A DNA stretch of 64,000 nt from Acidicapsa dinghuensis (lineage in GTDB: Bacteria > Acidobacteriota > Terriglobia > Terriglobales > Acidobacteriaceae). Position numbers and translations under genes: made by a program. How positions within the stretch are numbered: position 1 is the stretch's first letter; each line of letters starts with the position of its first letter. A model generated the notes under the pieces. It was given only the letters and a program-made list of their open reading frames with translations, was not told the origin of the DNA and made no database searches. Of the stretch, positions 40,532 through 49,558 are shown piece after piece. The stretch spans positions 43,428 through 107,427 of the forward strand of contig NZ_JAGSYH010000012.1 in the NCBI RefSeq assembly GCF_025685685.1, written 5' to 3'.

Positions 40532-41557
40532 ATGAAGATCATGGTCACCGGCGGCGCCGGGTACGTCGGGGGAACGGTAGCATCCCTCCTCTTGAGCCAG
40601 GGGCACCAGGTTACCGTTGTCGACAACCTGTGCCACGCACGCCGGAATCAGGTTCCCAACGGTGTTGACTTTGTTGAGACCGATATCGCCGACCGGCCCC
40701 GCATCGAAGCCCTTTTCCGCGACGCTTCCGCCTCCGGCCAGCCCTTTGATTCCGTTCTCCATTTCGCCGCCCTGATCGAAGCCGGCGAATCGATGAATAA
40801 ACCTGAAATTTATTTCAGGAATAATACAGCGTCAACCCTGGCTCTTCTGGAAGCAATCCTCGCCGCCGGCCCGAAACGTATCGTTTTCAGCTCCACCGCC
40901 GCCGTCTACGGAGAGCCCGAAACTGTTCCAATTCGGGAAACGGCTGCACTCCGCCCCACGAACGCCTATGGCGAATCCAAACTCCTCACCGAGCACATCC
41001 TCAGTTGGTTCCACCGTATCCACGGCCTCCGCTCTGCCTCGCTGCGCTATTTCAACGTTGCCGGTGCACCCGAGCAGGGAGGCCCAGGCAGCGGCGTCGT
41101 CTTGCGCGGCGAAGACCACGAGCCCGAGTCCCACCTCATCCCTCTCATCCTCGATGTCGCCCTCGGGCGCCGCGAATCCATCAAAATCTTCGGCGACGAC
41201 TACCCAACCGAAGACGGCACCTGCGTCCGCGACTATATCCACGTCGCCGACCTCGCCGATGCCCACCTGCTCGCACTCAAGGCCCTCGAAACCCCAGCTG
41301 CCGCGCAATCCCGCCTCATCTACAACCTCGGCAATGGCTCCGGATTCACCGTCAAGCAGGTCATTGACGCCGCCCGCCGTGTCACCGGTCACCCAATCCC
41401 GGCAGAGATCCATCCCCGCCGCGCCGGCGACCCTGCCTTCCTGATAGCGGCCAGCGACAAAGCCATCGCCGAACTAGGCTGGAAACCCAATTACCCCGAC
41501 ATCGACAACATCCTCCGCACCGCCTGGCTCTGGCACCAGAAGCGATACAACTCATAG
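40532..41557 (+). CDS. galE: UDP-glucose 4-epimerase
   Basis: GalE interconverts UDP-glucose and UDP-galactose for sugar catabolism and envelope glycans. The 341-residue Rossmann protein starts MKIMVTGGAGYVGG (NAD-binding GxxGxxG), with the family triad S in VFSSTAAVYGEP, and Y/K in AYGESKLL. NNTAS, LRYFNVAGA and the insert ESHLIPLILDVALGRRESIK, plus FGDDYPTEDGTCVRDYIHV, are the GalE-specific segments. It is a single gene after the long regulatory region. Confidence 0.94.
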   Translation: MKIMVTGGAGYVGGTVASLLLSQGHQVTVVDNLCHARRNQVPNGVDFVETDIADRPRIEALFRDASASGQPFDSVLHFAALIEAGESMNKPEIYFRNNTASTLALLEAILAAGPKRIVFSSTAAVYGEPETVPIRETAALRPTNAYGESKLLTEHILSWFHRIHGLRSASLRYFNVAGAPEQGGPGSGVVLRGEDHEPESHLIPLILDVALGRRESIKIFGDDYPTEDGTCVRDYIHVADLADAHLLALKALETPAAAQSRLIYNLGNGSGFTVKQVIDAARRVTGHPIPAEIHPRRAGDPAFLIAASDKAIAELGWKPNYPDIDNILRTAWLWHQKRYNS

Positions 41558-41687
41558 CTCTTTGCGAATCCTGTCCCGTTCTCTAGCTCTTCTTTACGTA
41601 GTTCAGCATGTACTTAGGAATGGAGAGAGCATGGCGGCAGACAACCAGAGATATGCAACTCGCTCTAAGGTCCGCTGAATCCCGCAA

Positions 41688-42230
41688 ATGGCCAACAGCA
41701 GCATCGCGAGCGCAGAGCCTGAGGACGCAACCACATCGCATTGCCTGATTCGCCCTGCGACCCCCGCCGATATCCCCCACATCACGGCAATTTACGCCCA
41801 GTTCGTAGCCACCAGTACCGCCACCTTTGAAATCACTCCTCCTGATGAAGCTGAGATGTATCGAAGATGGCGATCCGTCCTGGATCGAGGTCTGCCATAT
41901 CTCGTTGCGGAGCTCGAAAGCTACATCGTCGGATATTGCTACGCCTCGCAGTTCCGTCCCCGCGAAGGCTATCGCTTCACCGTCGAAGACTCCATCTATG
42001 TTCGCCCCGACTGCATCGGCCACCACGTCGGTACTCGCCTGTTATCGCAGCTCATTTCCGAGTGCCAGGCCAGAGGCTGCCACTCCATGGTCGCCTGCAT
42101 TTGCGGCATCAATGTCCCGTCGGTTTCCTTGCATGCCTCGCTCGGATTCAGAGAAGTGGGCCTGCTGCCGGAAGCAGGCAACAAGTTCGGCGAATGGCTG
42201 CGTCTGCTCATCATGCAGCGCATGCTATAG
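41688..42230 (+). CDS. GNAT N-acetyltransferase (phosphinothricin acetyltransferase-like)
   Basis: The 180-residue protein has the GNAT order: IRPATPADIPHITAIY, ATFEITPPDEAEMYRRW, YLVAELESYIVGYCYASQF, the acetyl-CoA loop region VRPDCIGHHVGTRLLSQLI, and LHASLGFREVGLLPEAGNKF. The substring sequence order is typical of PAT/MddA-type enzymes, which acetylate phosphinothricin or methionine sulfone and sulfoximine. The usual R-G-x-G-x-G/A loop is here I-G-H-H-V-G. Substrate not known. It lies between galE and the convergent glycosidase gene. Confidence 0.85.
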   Translation: MANSSIASAEPEDATTSHCLIRPATPADIPHITAIYAQFVATSTATFEITPPDEAEMYRRWRSVLDRGLPYLVAELESYIVGYCYASQFRPREGYRFTVEDSIYVRPDCIGHHVGTRLLSQLISECQARGCHSMVACICGINVPSVSLHASLGFREVGLLPEAGNKFGEWLRLLIMQRML

Positions 42231-42233
42231 CGA

Positions 42234-44153
42234 TTAATGTTTTGCTTCGTACTTCTCCCGATCCAGCAAATCCAGAAGGAAAGCCCCCGCCCCATACCCC
42301 GCCATCGGCCGCGCTCCCGTAGGATCACCAATCTTCCCCGGAAACAGATCGCACGGCAGCGCCACATACATCTCTGGAATAATGTCGTGATCCTCAGCAG
42401 CCTTGTCCTCGATGCGCCGCATCATCGCAGCAGCCTCATCCCTGTGTCCCAGCGACCGGTAAACCTCCGCAAGGCTGATATCGACAAACAGAAACTCCTG
42501 GCGTTCATACCAGTACTCAAAAATCTTCGGGTCCGTGTAATTACTCCGTACCCTGCGATAGCCGCCTGAAGCGACCTTCAGCAGTTCCATCCTCGCCACG
42601 GTGTCCCGAATCACTGCCGGATCATTCACCACGCCAAGATGGATAATCGCCAATAGCGCCCCATCAATATCGTTCTTCTCGCCCTCTTCCAGCGTTCCGT
42701 GCAGCCTTCCGCCACGGATAAAGGCCGCGTCAAAGCCCGTCTGCAACTGCGCCACATGCTTCAGCACGTCCGCGCGTGCAGCCTCGTCTCCCGCCATCCG
42801 CGCAATCTCGGCAAAATTCTTCAGCCCCACAATCGCCGCCGCCGTCGAAAACGCAAAATGCTTCTGGTCCTTCTGGTGCTCCTCCCATATCGAAGTGTCC
42901 TCAGCCACAATCGATCCCGATCCATACGAATCAAAATTCGCCAGCAGCGGCTTCACCACATAATCCCGCGCGCTCTCATACAGCTTTCCCCGATAGGTAG
43001 CAGTTTGCAGCAACCCAGGATCGTCATATCGTTTCAGATACTCGCCCAGCGCCCACAAAACCTCGCCCCAATCATCGAATTCAATATTGGTAGCGCCCTC
43101 CATCGTGAAAAATGGCTCTTCCTCGCCATCCCCGAAATACCGCACCACAGAGATCTGATAATCGGCGCCTCTCGTCTCGTTCCGCATCTTGCCCGTCGGA
43201 CGCGCCTGAAAGTAAGCCAGCAGCGCAGCCCGTGCCTCATCCCTGTGCCCCATCCTCGCCAGCGCCACTGTGGCATACGCCATATCCCGCACCCACGGAG
43301 TAAACCAAACCCCATCCGGCAAACTAGCAACGATAAGTCCATTGCCATAACGTCCGGTATGATCAGGCTCCCGGCTCTGTGCCATACGCAGCATCACCTC
43401 ACTCTGCCGCCACAGATGCCGCTCCTTGTCTCCAGTGAATGTAACCGCAGGCTTTACACGCCAGCGCTCCACCTCCGTAACCTCGCGCGTGACAAGCTGT
43501 TCCGGCCTCAACCCCGCGCGCCATGCGTTCACCTCACGCACGGCTTCATCCAACTCATTCTCGTTTTCAATCGAAAGCAGAATCCATCCAGCATGCCCCG
43601 CAAGATCATCGACTGATCCCGCACCTGCCACTTTCGCTCCAAGCGGCAACGCCACCAGCGATTCCTCAATTCCATCGAATCGCAGCACCTCGACTTGCGC
43701 GCCATCAATCTGTACCTCTCTGCGAGCACTCACCGGCCGGTTCCATTCCACCCTCCAACCGCCTGCAATCTGCTTCGAAGAGTTCGGAAGCCAGCTAACC
43801 ACCAGCGCGGCATGATGCAACCCAAAGGGCATATACACATATCCCCTCCCGGCATCGCCGCGAATCTCAATAATCTGTGAGTCGTCCTTATATTCCGCGG
43901 CAGCTTTACCAGTACCGTCCCAGCGAAGACTCTTCAGAAAGTTCGCAGTCTCCACACCTTCGCCAAGAGCATTCTTAGGATCAGGCCGCAGAAAGCTATA
44001 CGGATGTGCATAGAACTTGCTGATCGTCCCACCCTGCGGCGAGACCACCGCAAATCCAAAACCATTGCCGCTCACCAGATTGGTCGCAGCAGCAGGCAGT
44101 GACGTTGCGAAGCAGAAACAAAAGAGCGCTGTTGAATATAGGCGTAAATACAT
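42234..44153 (-). CDS. Secreted toroidal (alpha/alpha)6 glycoside hydrolase-like protein
   Basis: The 639-residue protein has a signal peptide (LYSTALFCFCFATSLPAAA). After a beta-rich N-terminal domain (about 25-215) a helical toroid follows: GVWFTPWVRDMAYATVALAR, MGHRDEARAALLAYFQARP, FTMEGATNIEFDDWGEVLWA, LKNFAEIARMAGDEAARADV and YWYERQEFLFVDISLAEVYR. This layout resembles GH15-type or related six-hairpin glycosidases, though the exact family is not fixed. Catalytic Glu candidates cannot be placed surely. It is convergent with the GNAT gene (3-nt gap) and upstream of serB's 3' end. Confidence 0.72.
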   Translation of the reverse strand: MYLRLYSTALFCFCFATSLPAAATNLVSGNGFGFAVVSPQGGTISKFYAHPYSFLRPDPKNALGEGVETANFLKSLRWDGTGKAAAEYKDDSQIIEIRGDAGRGYVYMPFGLHHAALVVSWLPNSSKQIAGGWRVEWNRPVSARREVQIDGAQVEVLRFDGIEESLVALPLGAKVAGAGSVDDLAGHAGWILLSIENENELDEAVREVNAWRAGLRPEQLVTREVTEVERWRVKPAVTFTGDKERHLWRQSEVMLRMAQSREPDHTGRYGNGLIVASLPDGVWFTPWVRDMAYATVALARMGHRDEARAALLAYFQARPTGKMRNETRGADYQISVVRYFGDGEEEPFFTMEGATNIEFDDWGEVLWALGEYLKRYDDPGLLQTATYRGKLYESARDYVVKPLLANFDSYGSGSIVAEDTSIWEEHQKDQKHFAFSTAAAIVGLKNFAEIARMAGDEAARADVLKHVAQLQTGFDAAFIRGGRLHGTLEEGEKNDIDGALLAIIHLGVVNDPAVIRDTVARMELLKVASGGYRRVRSNYTDPKIFEYWYERQEFLFVDISLAEVYRSLGHRDEAAAMMRRIEDKAAEDHDIIPEMYVALPCDLFPGKIGDPTGARPMAGYGAGAFLLDLLDREKYEAKH

Positions 44154-44211
44154 GACCAGCCAGTTTCATTGCCAGCCATGCTCTTTCGCAACTCAATAAC
44201 CGCAGGAAATT

Positions 44212-45105
44212 TTAGTTCACAATCTCCAGCAACCCATCCAGACCCACATGCGTCATCGCAACCCGAGCCTCGGCCCGCACCACCGGCTTCGCGTGGAAAG
44301 CCACGCCAACCCCCGCGATCCGCAGCATTGGCAGATCGTTCGCTCCATCGCCCACCGCGACTGCGTCGTCCAGCGCAATCCCTTCGCGTCCAGAAACCTC
44401 TTCCAGCAACGCCCGTTTCCGCGCACCATCCACAATCGCCCCGCGCACCTCGCCCGTCACGACCCCATCAGCCACATCCAGCACATTCGCTTCCAGATAA
44501 TCAATCCCCAGCCGCTCCTGCACCAGCCGCCCCAAAAACACAAACCCCCCTGAAAACACGGCGGTCTTTTTCCCTCGCACCTTCAGTTCTCGAAACAGCC
44601 GCTCCGCACCATCCATCAACGGCAGCCGATCTATCACCTTCACAATCTCCGTCTCACGCAATCCCTTCAGCAGCCGCACCCTCCGCCGAAAACTCTCCTG
44701 AAAATCAATCTCACCTCGCATCGCGGAAGTCGTTATCGCGGCGACTTTTTCGCCAACCCCCGCCAGCCGTGCCAGCTCATCAATCGTCTCCCCTTGAATC
44801 AGCGTCGAGTCCATATCAAACACAAACAGCCGCCGCTCCCGCTTCAGCTCGCTCTCCGGCTGCAAAACCACGTCCACCTGCCTGTCCTCAGCCACGCGCG
44901 CCAACTCAACCCGCATCGCCTCCGCATCGACCCCGCTGCCATACCCATGCAGCCGCACATGCGTATAGCTCGCATCGGGAATCCGCTCTGGCGTAAATCC
45001 ATGGTCAAACTCCAAACCCTGCTCTTTCATGATCCGGTGGGCATCATTCTCCGCCCCACCCACATCCTCACGCCCCAACAGCGTGACCACCCAGTTCCGT
45101 ACCAT
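44212..45105 (-). CDS. serB: Phosphoserine phosphatase
   Basis: SerB completes serine synthesis by dephosphorylating phosphoserine. The 297-residue protein has an N-terminal ACT-like part (about 1-85) and a HAD domain: FVFDMDSTLIQGETIDELAR (nucleophile and acid Asp), TTSAMRGEIDFQESFRRRV, AVFSGGFVFLGRLV (motif II Ser), and DAVAVGDGANDLPMLRIAG (motif III/IV Asp pair). The order is complete. It lies downstream of metE on the same strand with a 155-nt gap. Confidence 0.93.
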   Translation of the reverse strand: MVRNWVVTLLGREDVGGAENDAHRIMKEQGLEFDHGFTPERIPDASYTHVRLHGYGSGVDAEAMRVELARVAEDRQVDVVLQPESELKRERRLFVFDMDSTLIQGETIDELARLAGVGEKVAAITTSAMRGEIDFQESFRRRVRLLKGLRETEIVKVIDRLPLMDGAERLFRELKVRGKKTAVFSGGFVFLGRLVQERLGIDYLEANVLDVADGVVTGEVRGAIVDGARKRALLEEVSGREGIALDDAVAVGDGANDLPMLRIAGVGVAFHAKPVVRAEARVAMTHVGLDGLLEIVN

Positions 45106-45260
45106 CCCATCTCCCGTAATCTAGTCAGCAATCGCTTCTCCCAGCCTATCAGCGCAACAAAAAAGTGCCGAAGCCTGCCGTTCCGCCCAATCCAAAAGCG
45201 AAACAGCAACGACTCCGGCAAAATCTCTCTCAAACTTCAATATCCGTGTCTCGTTTTTAT

Positions 45261-47540
45261 CTACGCAGTCATTTCCGAACGAAGCCGCCCCGCAGCCTCG
45301 CACATATTCCTCAGCGCCGCCACAGTCTCCGGCCATCCTCGCGTCTTCAACCCGCAGTCCGGATTCACCCACACCTGCTCCGGCCGCAACACCTGCACCG
45401 CCAGCTTCAGCAGTGCATGCATCTCCTCCGCATCCGGCACACGCGGCGAATGAATGTCATACACCCCCGGTCCAATCTCGTTCGGATACCCATGCGCGCC
45501 AAACGCGTCCAGCAGCTTCATCCGCGAACGCGCCGACTCCATCGAGATCACGTCCGCATCCAGCGCCGCAATCGACGGCAGCACATCTTCAAACTCGCAG
45601 TAGCACATATGCGTGTGAATCTGCATCTCGTTGCGCACGCCGCTAGTCGCCAGCCGAAACGCCTTCACAGCCCAGTCGAGATACCCATCCCAATCCCTGT
45701 GCCGCAACGGCAAACCCTCGCGCAGCGCAGGCTCGTCCACCTGAATCACCCGGATCCCTGCAGCCTCCAGGTCGTTCACCTCTTCACGCAGCGCCAGCGC
45801 GATCTGCCAGGCCGTCTGCTGCCGCGGAATATCATTCCGCACAAACGACCACTGCAGAATCGTGATCGGCCCCGTCAGCATGCCCTTCATCGGCCTGTCA
45901 GTAAGCGACTGCGCATACTTGCTCCATCGCACCGTCATCGGCTCCGGTCGCGAAACATCGCCAAAAATCACCGGCGGCTTCACGCAGCGCGAGCCATAGC
46001 TCTGCACCCAGCCATTCTCCGTAAACGCAAAGCCATCAAGAAACTCCGCAAAATACTCCACCATGTCGTTGCGCTCAAACTCCCCATGCACCAGCACATC
46101 CAGCCCAATCGCCTCCTGCTCGCGAATGCAGCTTTCCGTCGCCTTCTGCAGAAATTCTTCGTACGCCTCAGCCGTCTCATGTCCCTGCTTGAACGCCGCA
46201 CGATGCTTCCGCACCTCAGCCGTCTGCGGAAAAGACCCAATCGTCGTCGTCGGAAACAGGGGCAGCCCCAGCGCATCCCGCTGCACTCCGGCGCGTTCGT
46301 TGTAAACAGCAGCCCGTGCGAAATCTCCTTTACGCAAACCATCAATCTGTGTCCGCACCTTCGCATTCACAGATGTCTCTGCAGTCTCTCGATCCGCAAT
46401 CGCCGCCGCATTCGCCCGCGCGGCATCCGCATCACCACTCGCCAGCGCAACAACCTCACCAAGCTTCTCCTCCGCAAACCGCAGCCAGCTCTTCAGCCGT
46501 GGAGAAAGCTTCGTCTCTCCGCACAGATCATGCGGCACATGCAACAGCGAGCACGAAGGCGCCACCAACACACGTTCCGCGCCAAGCTTCTCCACAGTCT
46601 TCACCAACATCTCCGAAGCCTCTGCAAAGCTCGTCAGCCAGATATTCCGCCCCTCCACGCAACCCACGCTCAGCACCTGATGCGGCTTCAGTGCGGCAAC
46701 CGTTTCATCCAACTGCTGCGGCGCCCGCACCACGTCAATATGCAATCCCGCAGTATCCGCCTCAATAGTCAGCGGTAGATTCTCCGCCAGCCGCTCAAAG
46801 TAAGTCGTCAGCATCAGCTTCACCGGCACCTTCGCGAATGCCGCATAAGTCCTGCGAAAAACCTCAGCCGCACCCACCGACAGATCGGTAGCCAGCACCG
46901 GCTCATCGATCTGCACCCACTCCACTTTCTCTTCCGCCAGCCGTGCCAGCACCGTGCCGTAAGCCTCAATCAGCCTGTCCGCAAGCGACAGAGAATCGAA
47001 CCCATCCGCCACATCCTTCCCCAGCAGCAACAGCGTCAGCGGACCAATCAGCACCGGCCTCGTCTCAATTCCCAGCTCCCGAGCCTCACGCACTTCGTTC
47101 AATAGCTTCGTCATATCCACTACAAACGAAAGCCCCTCACTCCACTCCGGCACAAGGTAGTGGTAGTTCGTATCAAACCACTTCGTCATCTCCATCGCTG
47201 TCTGCTTGCGGCTGTTGCGCGCCATGGCAAAATAGCGCTCTAGCGTGACCTGTCCAGTGCCAAACCGCTTCGGAGTAACCCCCAGCAGCACCAACATGTC
47301 CAGCACCTGGTCATACAGCGAAAAATCATTCGAAGGAATAAAATCAATCCCCGCCGCGCGCTGCAACTGCCAGTGCTCCGCGCGAAGCCGCCTCGTAACC
47401 TCCAGCAGTTCGCCCTCCGTCCGCTTGCCCGCCCAATAACCCTCCAGCGCAAACTTCAACTCACGCTGCCGACCCATGCGTGGAAATCCAAGGTTCGCCG
47501 TCTTCAGTTCCAGAAAATTTATTGCGTTACCTGCAACCAT
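45261..47540 (-). CDS. metE: Cobalamin-independent methionine synthase
   Basis: MetE transfers a methyl group from methyltetrahydrofolate (polyglutamate) to homocysteine without B12. The 759-residue protein keeps both barrel halves: the N-terminal LGFPRMGRQRELKFALEGYW and the C-terminal PTTTIGSFPQTAEVRKHR. Zinc/homocysteine ligands are in IQIHTHMCYCEF (His, Cys), SMESARSRMKLL (Glu) and VNPDCGLKTRGW (Cys). AAGGAGAG lies 8 nt before the ATG. A cobalamin riboswitch sits in its long leader, so it is expected to be off when B12 is available. Confidence 0.96.
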   Translation of the reverse strand: MVAGNAINFLELKTANLGFPRMGRQRELKFALEGYWAGKRTEGELLEVTRRLRAEHWQLQRAAGIDFIPSNDFSLYDQVLDMLVLLGVTPKRFGTGQVTLERYFAMARNSRKQTAMEMTKWFDTNYHYLVPEWSEGLSFVVDMTKLLNEVREARELGIETRPVLIGPLTLLLLGKDVADGFDSLSLADRLIEAYGTVLARLAEEKVEWVQIDEPVLATDLSVGAAEVFRRTYAAFAKVPVKLMLTTYFERLAENLPLTIEADTAGLHIDVVRAPQQLDETVAALKPHQVLSVGCVEGRNIWLTSFAEASEMLVKTVEKLGAERVLVAPSCSLLHVPHDLCGETKLSPRLKSWLRFAEEKLGEVVALASGDADAARANAAAIADRETAETSVNAKVRTQIDGLRKGDFARAAVYNERAGVQRDALGLPLFPTTTIGSFPQTAEVRKHRAAFKQGHETAEAYEEFLQKATESCIREQEAIGLDVLVHGEFERNDMVEYFAEFLDGFAFTENGWVQSYGSRCVKPPVIFGDVSRPEPMTVRWSKYAQSLTDRPMKGMLTGPITILQWSFVRNDIPRQQTAWQIALALREEVNDLEAAGIRVIQVDEPALREGLPLRHRDWDGYLDWAVKAFRLATSGVRNEMQIHTHMCYCEFEDVLPSIAALDADVISMESARSRMKLLDAFGAHGYPNEIGPGVYDIHSPRVPDAEEMHALLKLAVQVLRPEQVWVNPDCGLKTRGWPETVAALRNMCEAAGRLRSEMTA

Positions 47541-47684
47541 CTGGTTCTCTCCTTAATGCTCGAAAAGAACCACCCATGCGCAGGCAGACTTACGCGCAGA
47601 ACGCACGCAAGCAGGCAATGGCCGCCATTCCAATCCCCGAGAACGGCAATCCTCAGCGCACCCACGGTCAGCGTCCAGCGCTTC

Positions 47685-47872
47685 CATGGTGGTGGCGGCA
47701 GGCCGGTCTTCGGACTCTGGGCTGCCTACTCCGTTGCCGCTTCCCGCCGTCTACTACGGCAGTGCTTGACTCGCGCCATGCAACGTTTCGTTCCCATCAC
47801 CGCTGCGGGACAGCGCTGGATTCTCACCAGCTTCCCGTTTAACAAATCGCTCATATAAGCGACTTGACCTGC
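47685..47872 (-). promoter_or_regulatory. Cobalamin riboswitch upstream of metE
   Basis: Read on the minus strand, the leader contains the core GGTGAGAATCC (47828-47818), then CTGTCCCGCAGCGGTGA (about 47814-47798), a peripheral hairpin part with GGCGGGAAGCGG, and the B12-box string AGTCCGAAGACCGGCC (47716-47701) followed by TGCC. These are the defining conserved blocks of cobalamin riboswitches, in the right order and spacing. Its location 145 nt before metE fits B12-dependent repression of the B12-independent enzyme. Outer limits are approximate. Confidence 0.9.
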
Positions 47873-47886
47873 ACCTCACCAGTCTA

Positions 47887-47929
47887 CTGCACGTAGTCTC
47901 ATAATCATGCCGCGCGGCATCATGTGCAG
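47887..47929 (-). terminator. Nested palindrome between GH1 gene and metE leader
   Basis: ATGCCGCGCGGCAT (47907-47920) is a perfect 14-bp palindrome nested inside CTGCAC (47887-47892) and GTGCAG (47924-47929). It lies 16 nt beyond the stop of the GH1 gene (47936, minus strand), so it likely ends that transcript before the metE promoter. Confidence 0.45.
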
Positions 47930-47935
47930 TACTGC

Positions 47936-49483
47936 TCAAACATCCAGCCGGTTCGCCGCAATCACTCGTCCATACCAATGCCCTGAGTCCTTGATCGTCC
48001 GCTTCTGATCGCGATAGTCCACATAGATCAGCCCATACCGCTCGCTGTGCCCATTCGCCCACTCAAAGTTATCGATCAAACTCCACGCGTGAAACGACCG
48101 CACCTTCGCCCCATCCGCAAGCGCCCGCGCCAACTCCGCAAGATCTTCGCGAAAGAACGCAATCCTCCGCATATCCGGCACGCGCCCATTCTCCTTCTCA
48201 TAAGGCGCATCCAGATACCCGCACCCGCTTTCCGTAATCTCAATCGCCGGATAGTCATACTCGCGTGAAATCTGCATCACCAGGTCATAAATCCCACGCG
48301 GCCAAACCTCCAGCCCCGACTCCGTCAGCGGACCCTCCGCAGGCATCTCCGCCCGGAACCGCGTCAGCGGATCGCGCCCCGTCGCCGGATCAGCCTCAAT
48401 CTCCGTCCCGCTGAATCCACCACCCCCAAACGCCCTCACATCGCTCGCATCCGAGACCACCCGCCGCGTGTAGTAGTGAAACCCCACCCAATCCAGCGGA
48501 GCCTGCATGATCTTCTCGTCGCCCGCTCTGTATCCCATCCGCTCCAGCGGAGGCTCACCCACAAATGCCTTCGGATAGCGGCCCTTCATCGCCGCCTCCA
48601 GAAAGAACACATTGTTCATCGCGTGATATCGCGCCGCCGCCGCGCGATCCGCCTCCGAATCCGTCTTCGGATACGCCGGGCACATCCCATACGCGCTGCC
48701 CACAGTCGCCTTCGACGAAGCAGCCTTGATCGCTCGCAACGCCTGCCCTTGTGCCAGCGAAACCGTATGCGCGGCCTTCAAAAAATCATCAAAGTTCGCG
48801 CGCCCCGGCGGAAATGCCCCCACGCCATAACCCATGTAAGTGAACGACCACGGCATATTAAACGGAGCCCAAACCGTTATCCGGTCTCCAAGATGTTTCG
48901 CCAGTATTCCCGCGTAATCCGCGTAGTAATTCGCCAGATCGCGATTCGGCCATCCACCCTTATCTTCCAGCGCCTGCGGCAAATCCCAGTGATAGATCGT
49001 GCAAAACGGACGCAGCCCATTCTCCAGCATCGCGTCCACCACTTTGCTGTAGTGGTCAACGCCTTTCATATTCGGCGCGCCCACGCCCGTCGGCTGTATC
49101 CGTGGCCACGATATCGAAAATCGATAGCTTTTCAGATTCAGCCGCTTCGCCAGCGCCAGATCCTGCGCATACAGGTGATACTGATCGCAGGCCACATCGC
49201 CTGTCGTTCCGCCCTTCACCTTGCCAGGCGTATGCGTAAACCTGTCCCAGATGGACTCACCCTTGCCATCCTCGTTCCACGCACCCTCCACCTGATAAGC
49301 AGCAGTAGCTGCGCCCCACAAGAATCCCTCAGGAAAGCGCGCCTTCGCCACCGCATCCGAAGAAACAGCCCCAGGCGTTTGCTCGCTCATCGTCGCACGC
49401 GCATTCCCGCCAAGCAGCGCTGCTCCAGCCGCCGTCAAAGCGCCACTCACAAACTCTCGACGATCCATATCCTCCCCCTGCAT
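47936..49483 (-). CDS. GH1 family protein with Met in place of the acid/base Glu
   Basis: The 515-residue protein has a Tat-type leader (MDRREFVSGALTAAGAALLG; a second ATG at 49468 begins exactly at MDRRE). The GH1 barrel is clear: FPEGFLWGAATAAYQVEGAW, KRLNLKSYRFSISWPRIQP, and the end SFHAWSLIDNFEWANGHSER. The nucleophile Glu is kept in IEITESGCG (about 417). The acid/base motif, normally TFNEP, reads APFNMPWSF, with Met at residue 210 (codon 48854-48856). GH1 myrosinases replace this Glu by Gln, so a changed mechanism, substrate or lost activity is possible. It lies between the aldo/keto reductase and metE. Confidence 0.9.
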   Translation of the reverse strand: MQGEDMDRREFVSGALTAAGAALLGGNARATMSEQTPGAVSSDAVAKARFPEGFLWGAATAAYQVEGAWNEDGKGESIWDRFTHTPGKVKGGTTGDVACDQYHLYAQDLALAKRLNLKSYRFSISWPRIQPTGVGAPNMKGVDHYSKVVDAMLENGLRPFCTIYHWDLPQALEDKGGWPNRDLANYYADYAGILAKHLGDRITVWAPFNMPWSFTYMGYGVGAFPPGRANFDDFLKAAHTVSLAQGQALRAIKAASSKATVGSAYGMCPAYPKTDSEADRAAAARYHAMNNVFFLEAAMKGRYPKAFVGEPPLERMGYRAGDEKIMQAPLDWVGFHYYTRRVVSDASDVRAFGGGGFSGTEIEADPATGRDPLTRFRAEMPAEGPLTESGLEVWPRGIYDLVMQISREYDYPAIEITESGCGYLDAPYEKENGRVPDMRRIAFFREDLAELARALADGAKVRSFHAWSLIDNFEWANGHSERYGLIYVDYRDQKRTIKDSGHWYGRVIAANRLDV

Positions 49484-49558
49484 ACACAGGGGAAGGATAC
49501 GCCCCCATCAAGGCAGCCGATGCAGCATCCGAAACAAAGCCAGCGCTGATCCCCTTAG

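Noticed and set aside
41583..41687. Minus-strand frame ending SIPKYMLNYVKKS near the GNAT start
   Set aside because: The final residues look protein-like, but the upstream frame is the antisense of the acetyltransferase gene, so no gene could be supported.
45165..46778. Long plus-strand open frame (537 codons) across metE
   Set aside because: Antisense to metE, rich in Arg, His and Pro, with no family resemblance. It reflects codon bias of the opposite strand.
48476..49549. Plus-strand frame of 357 codons across the GH1 gene
   Set aside because: Arg/His-rich antisense frame without signals; the GH1 protein on the other strand is unmistakable.
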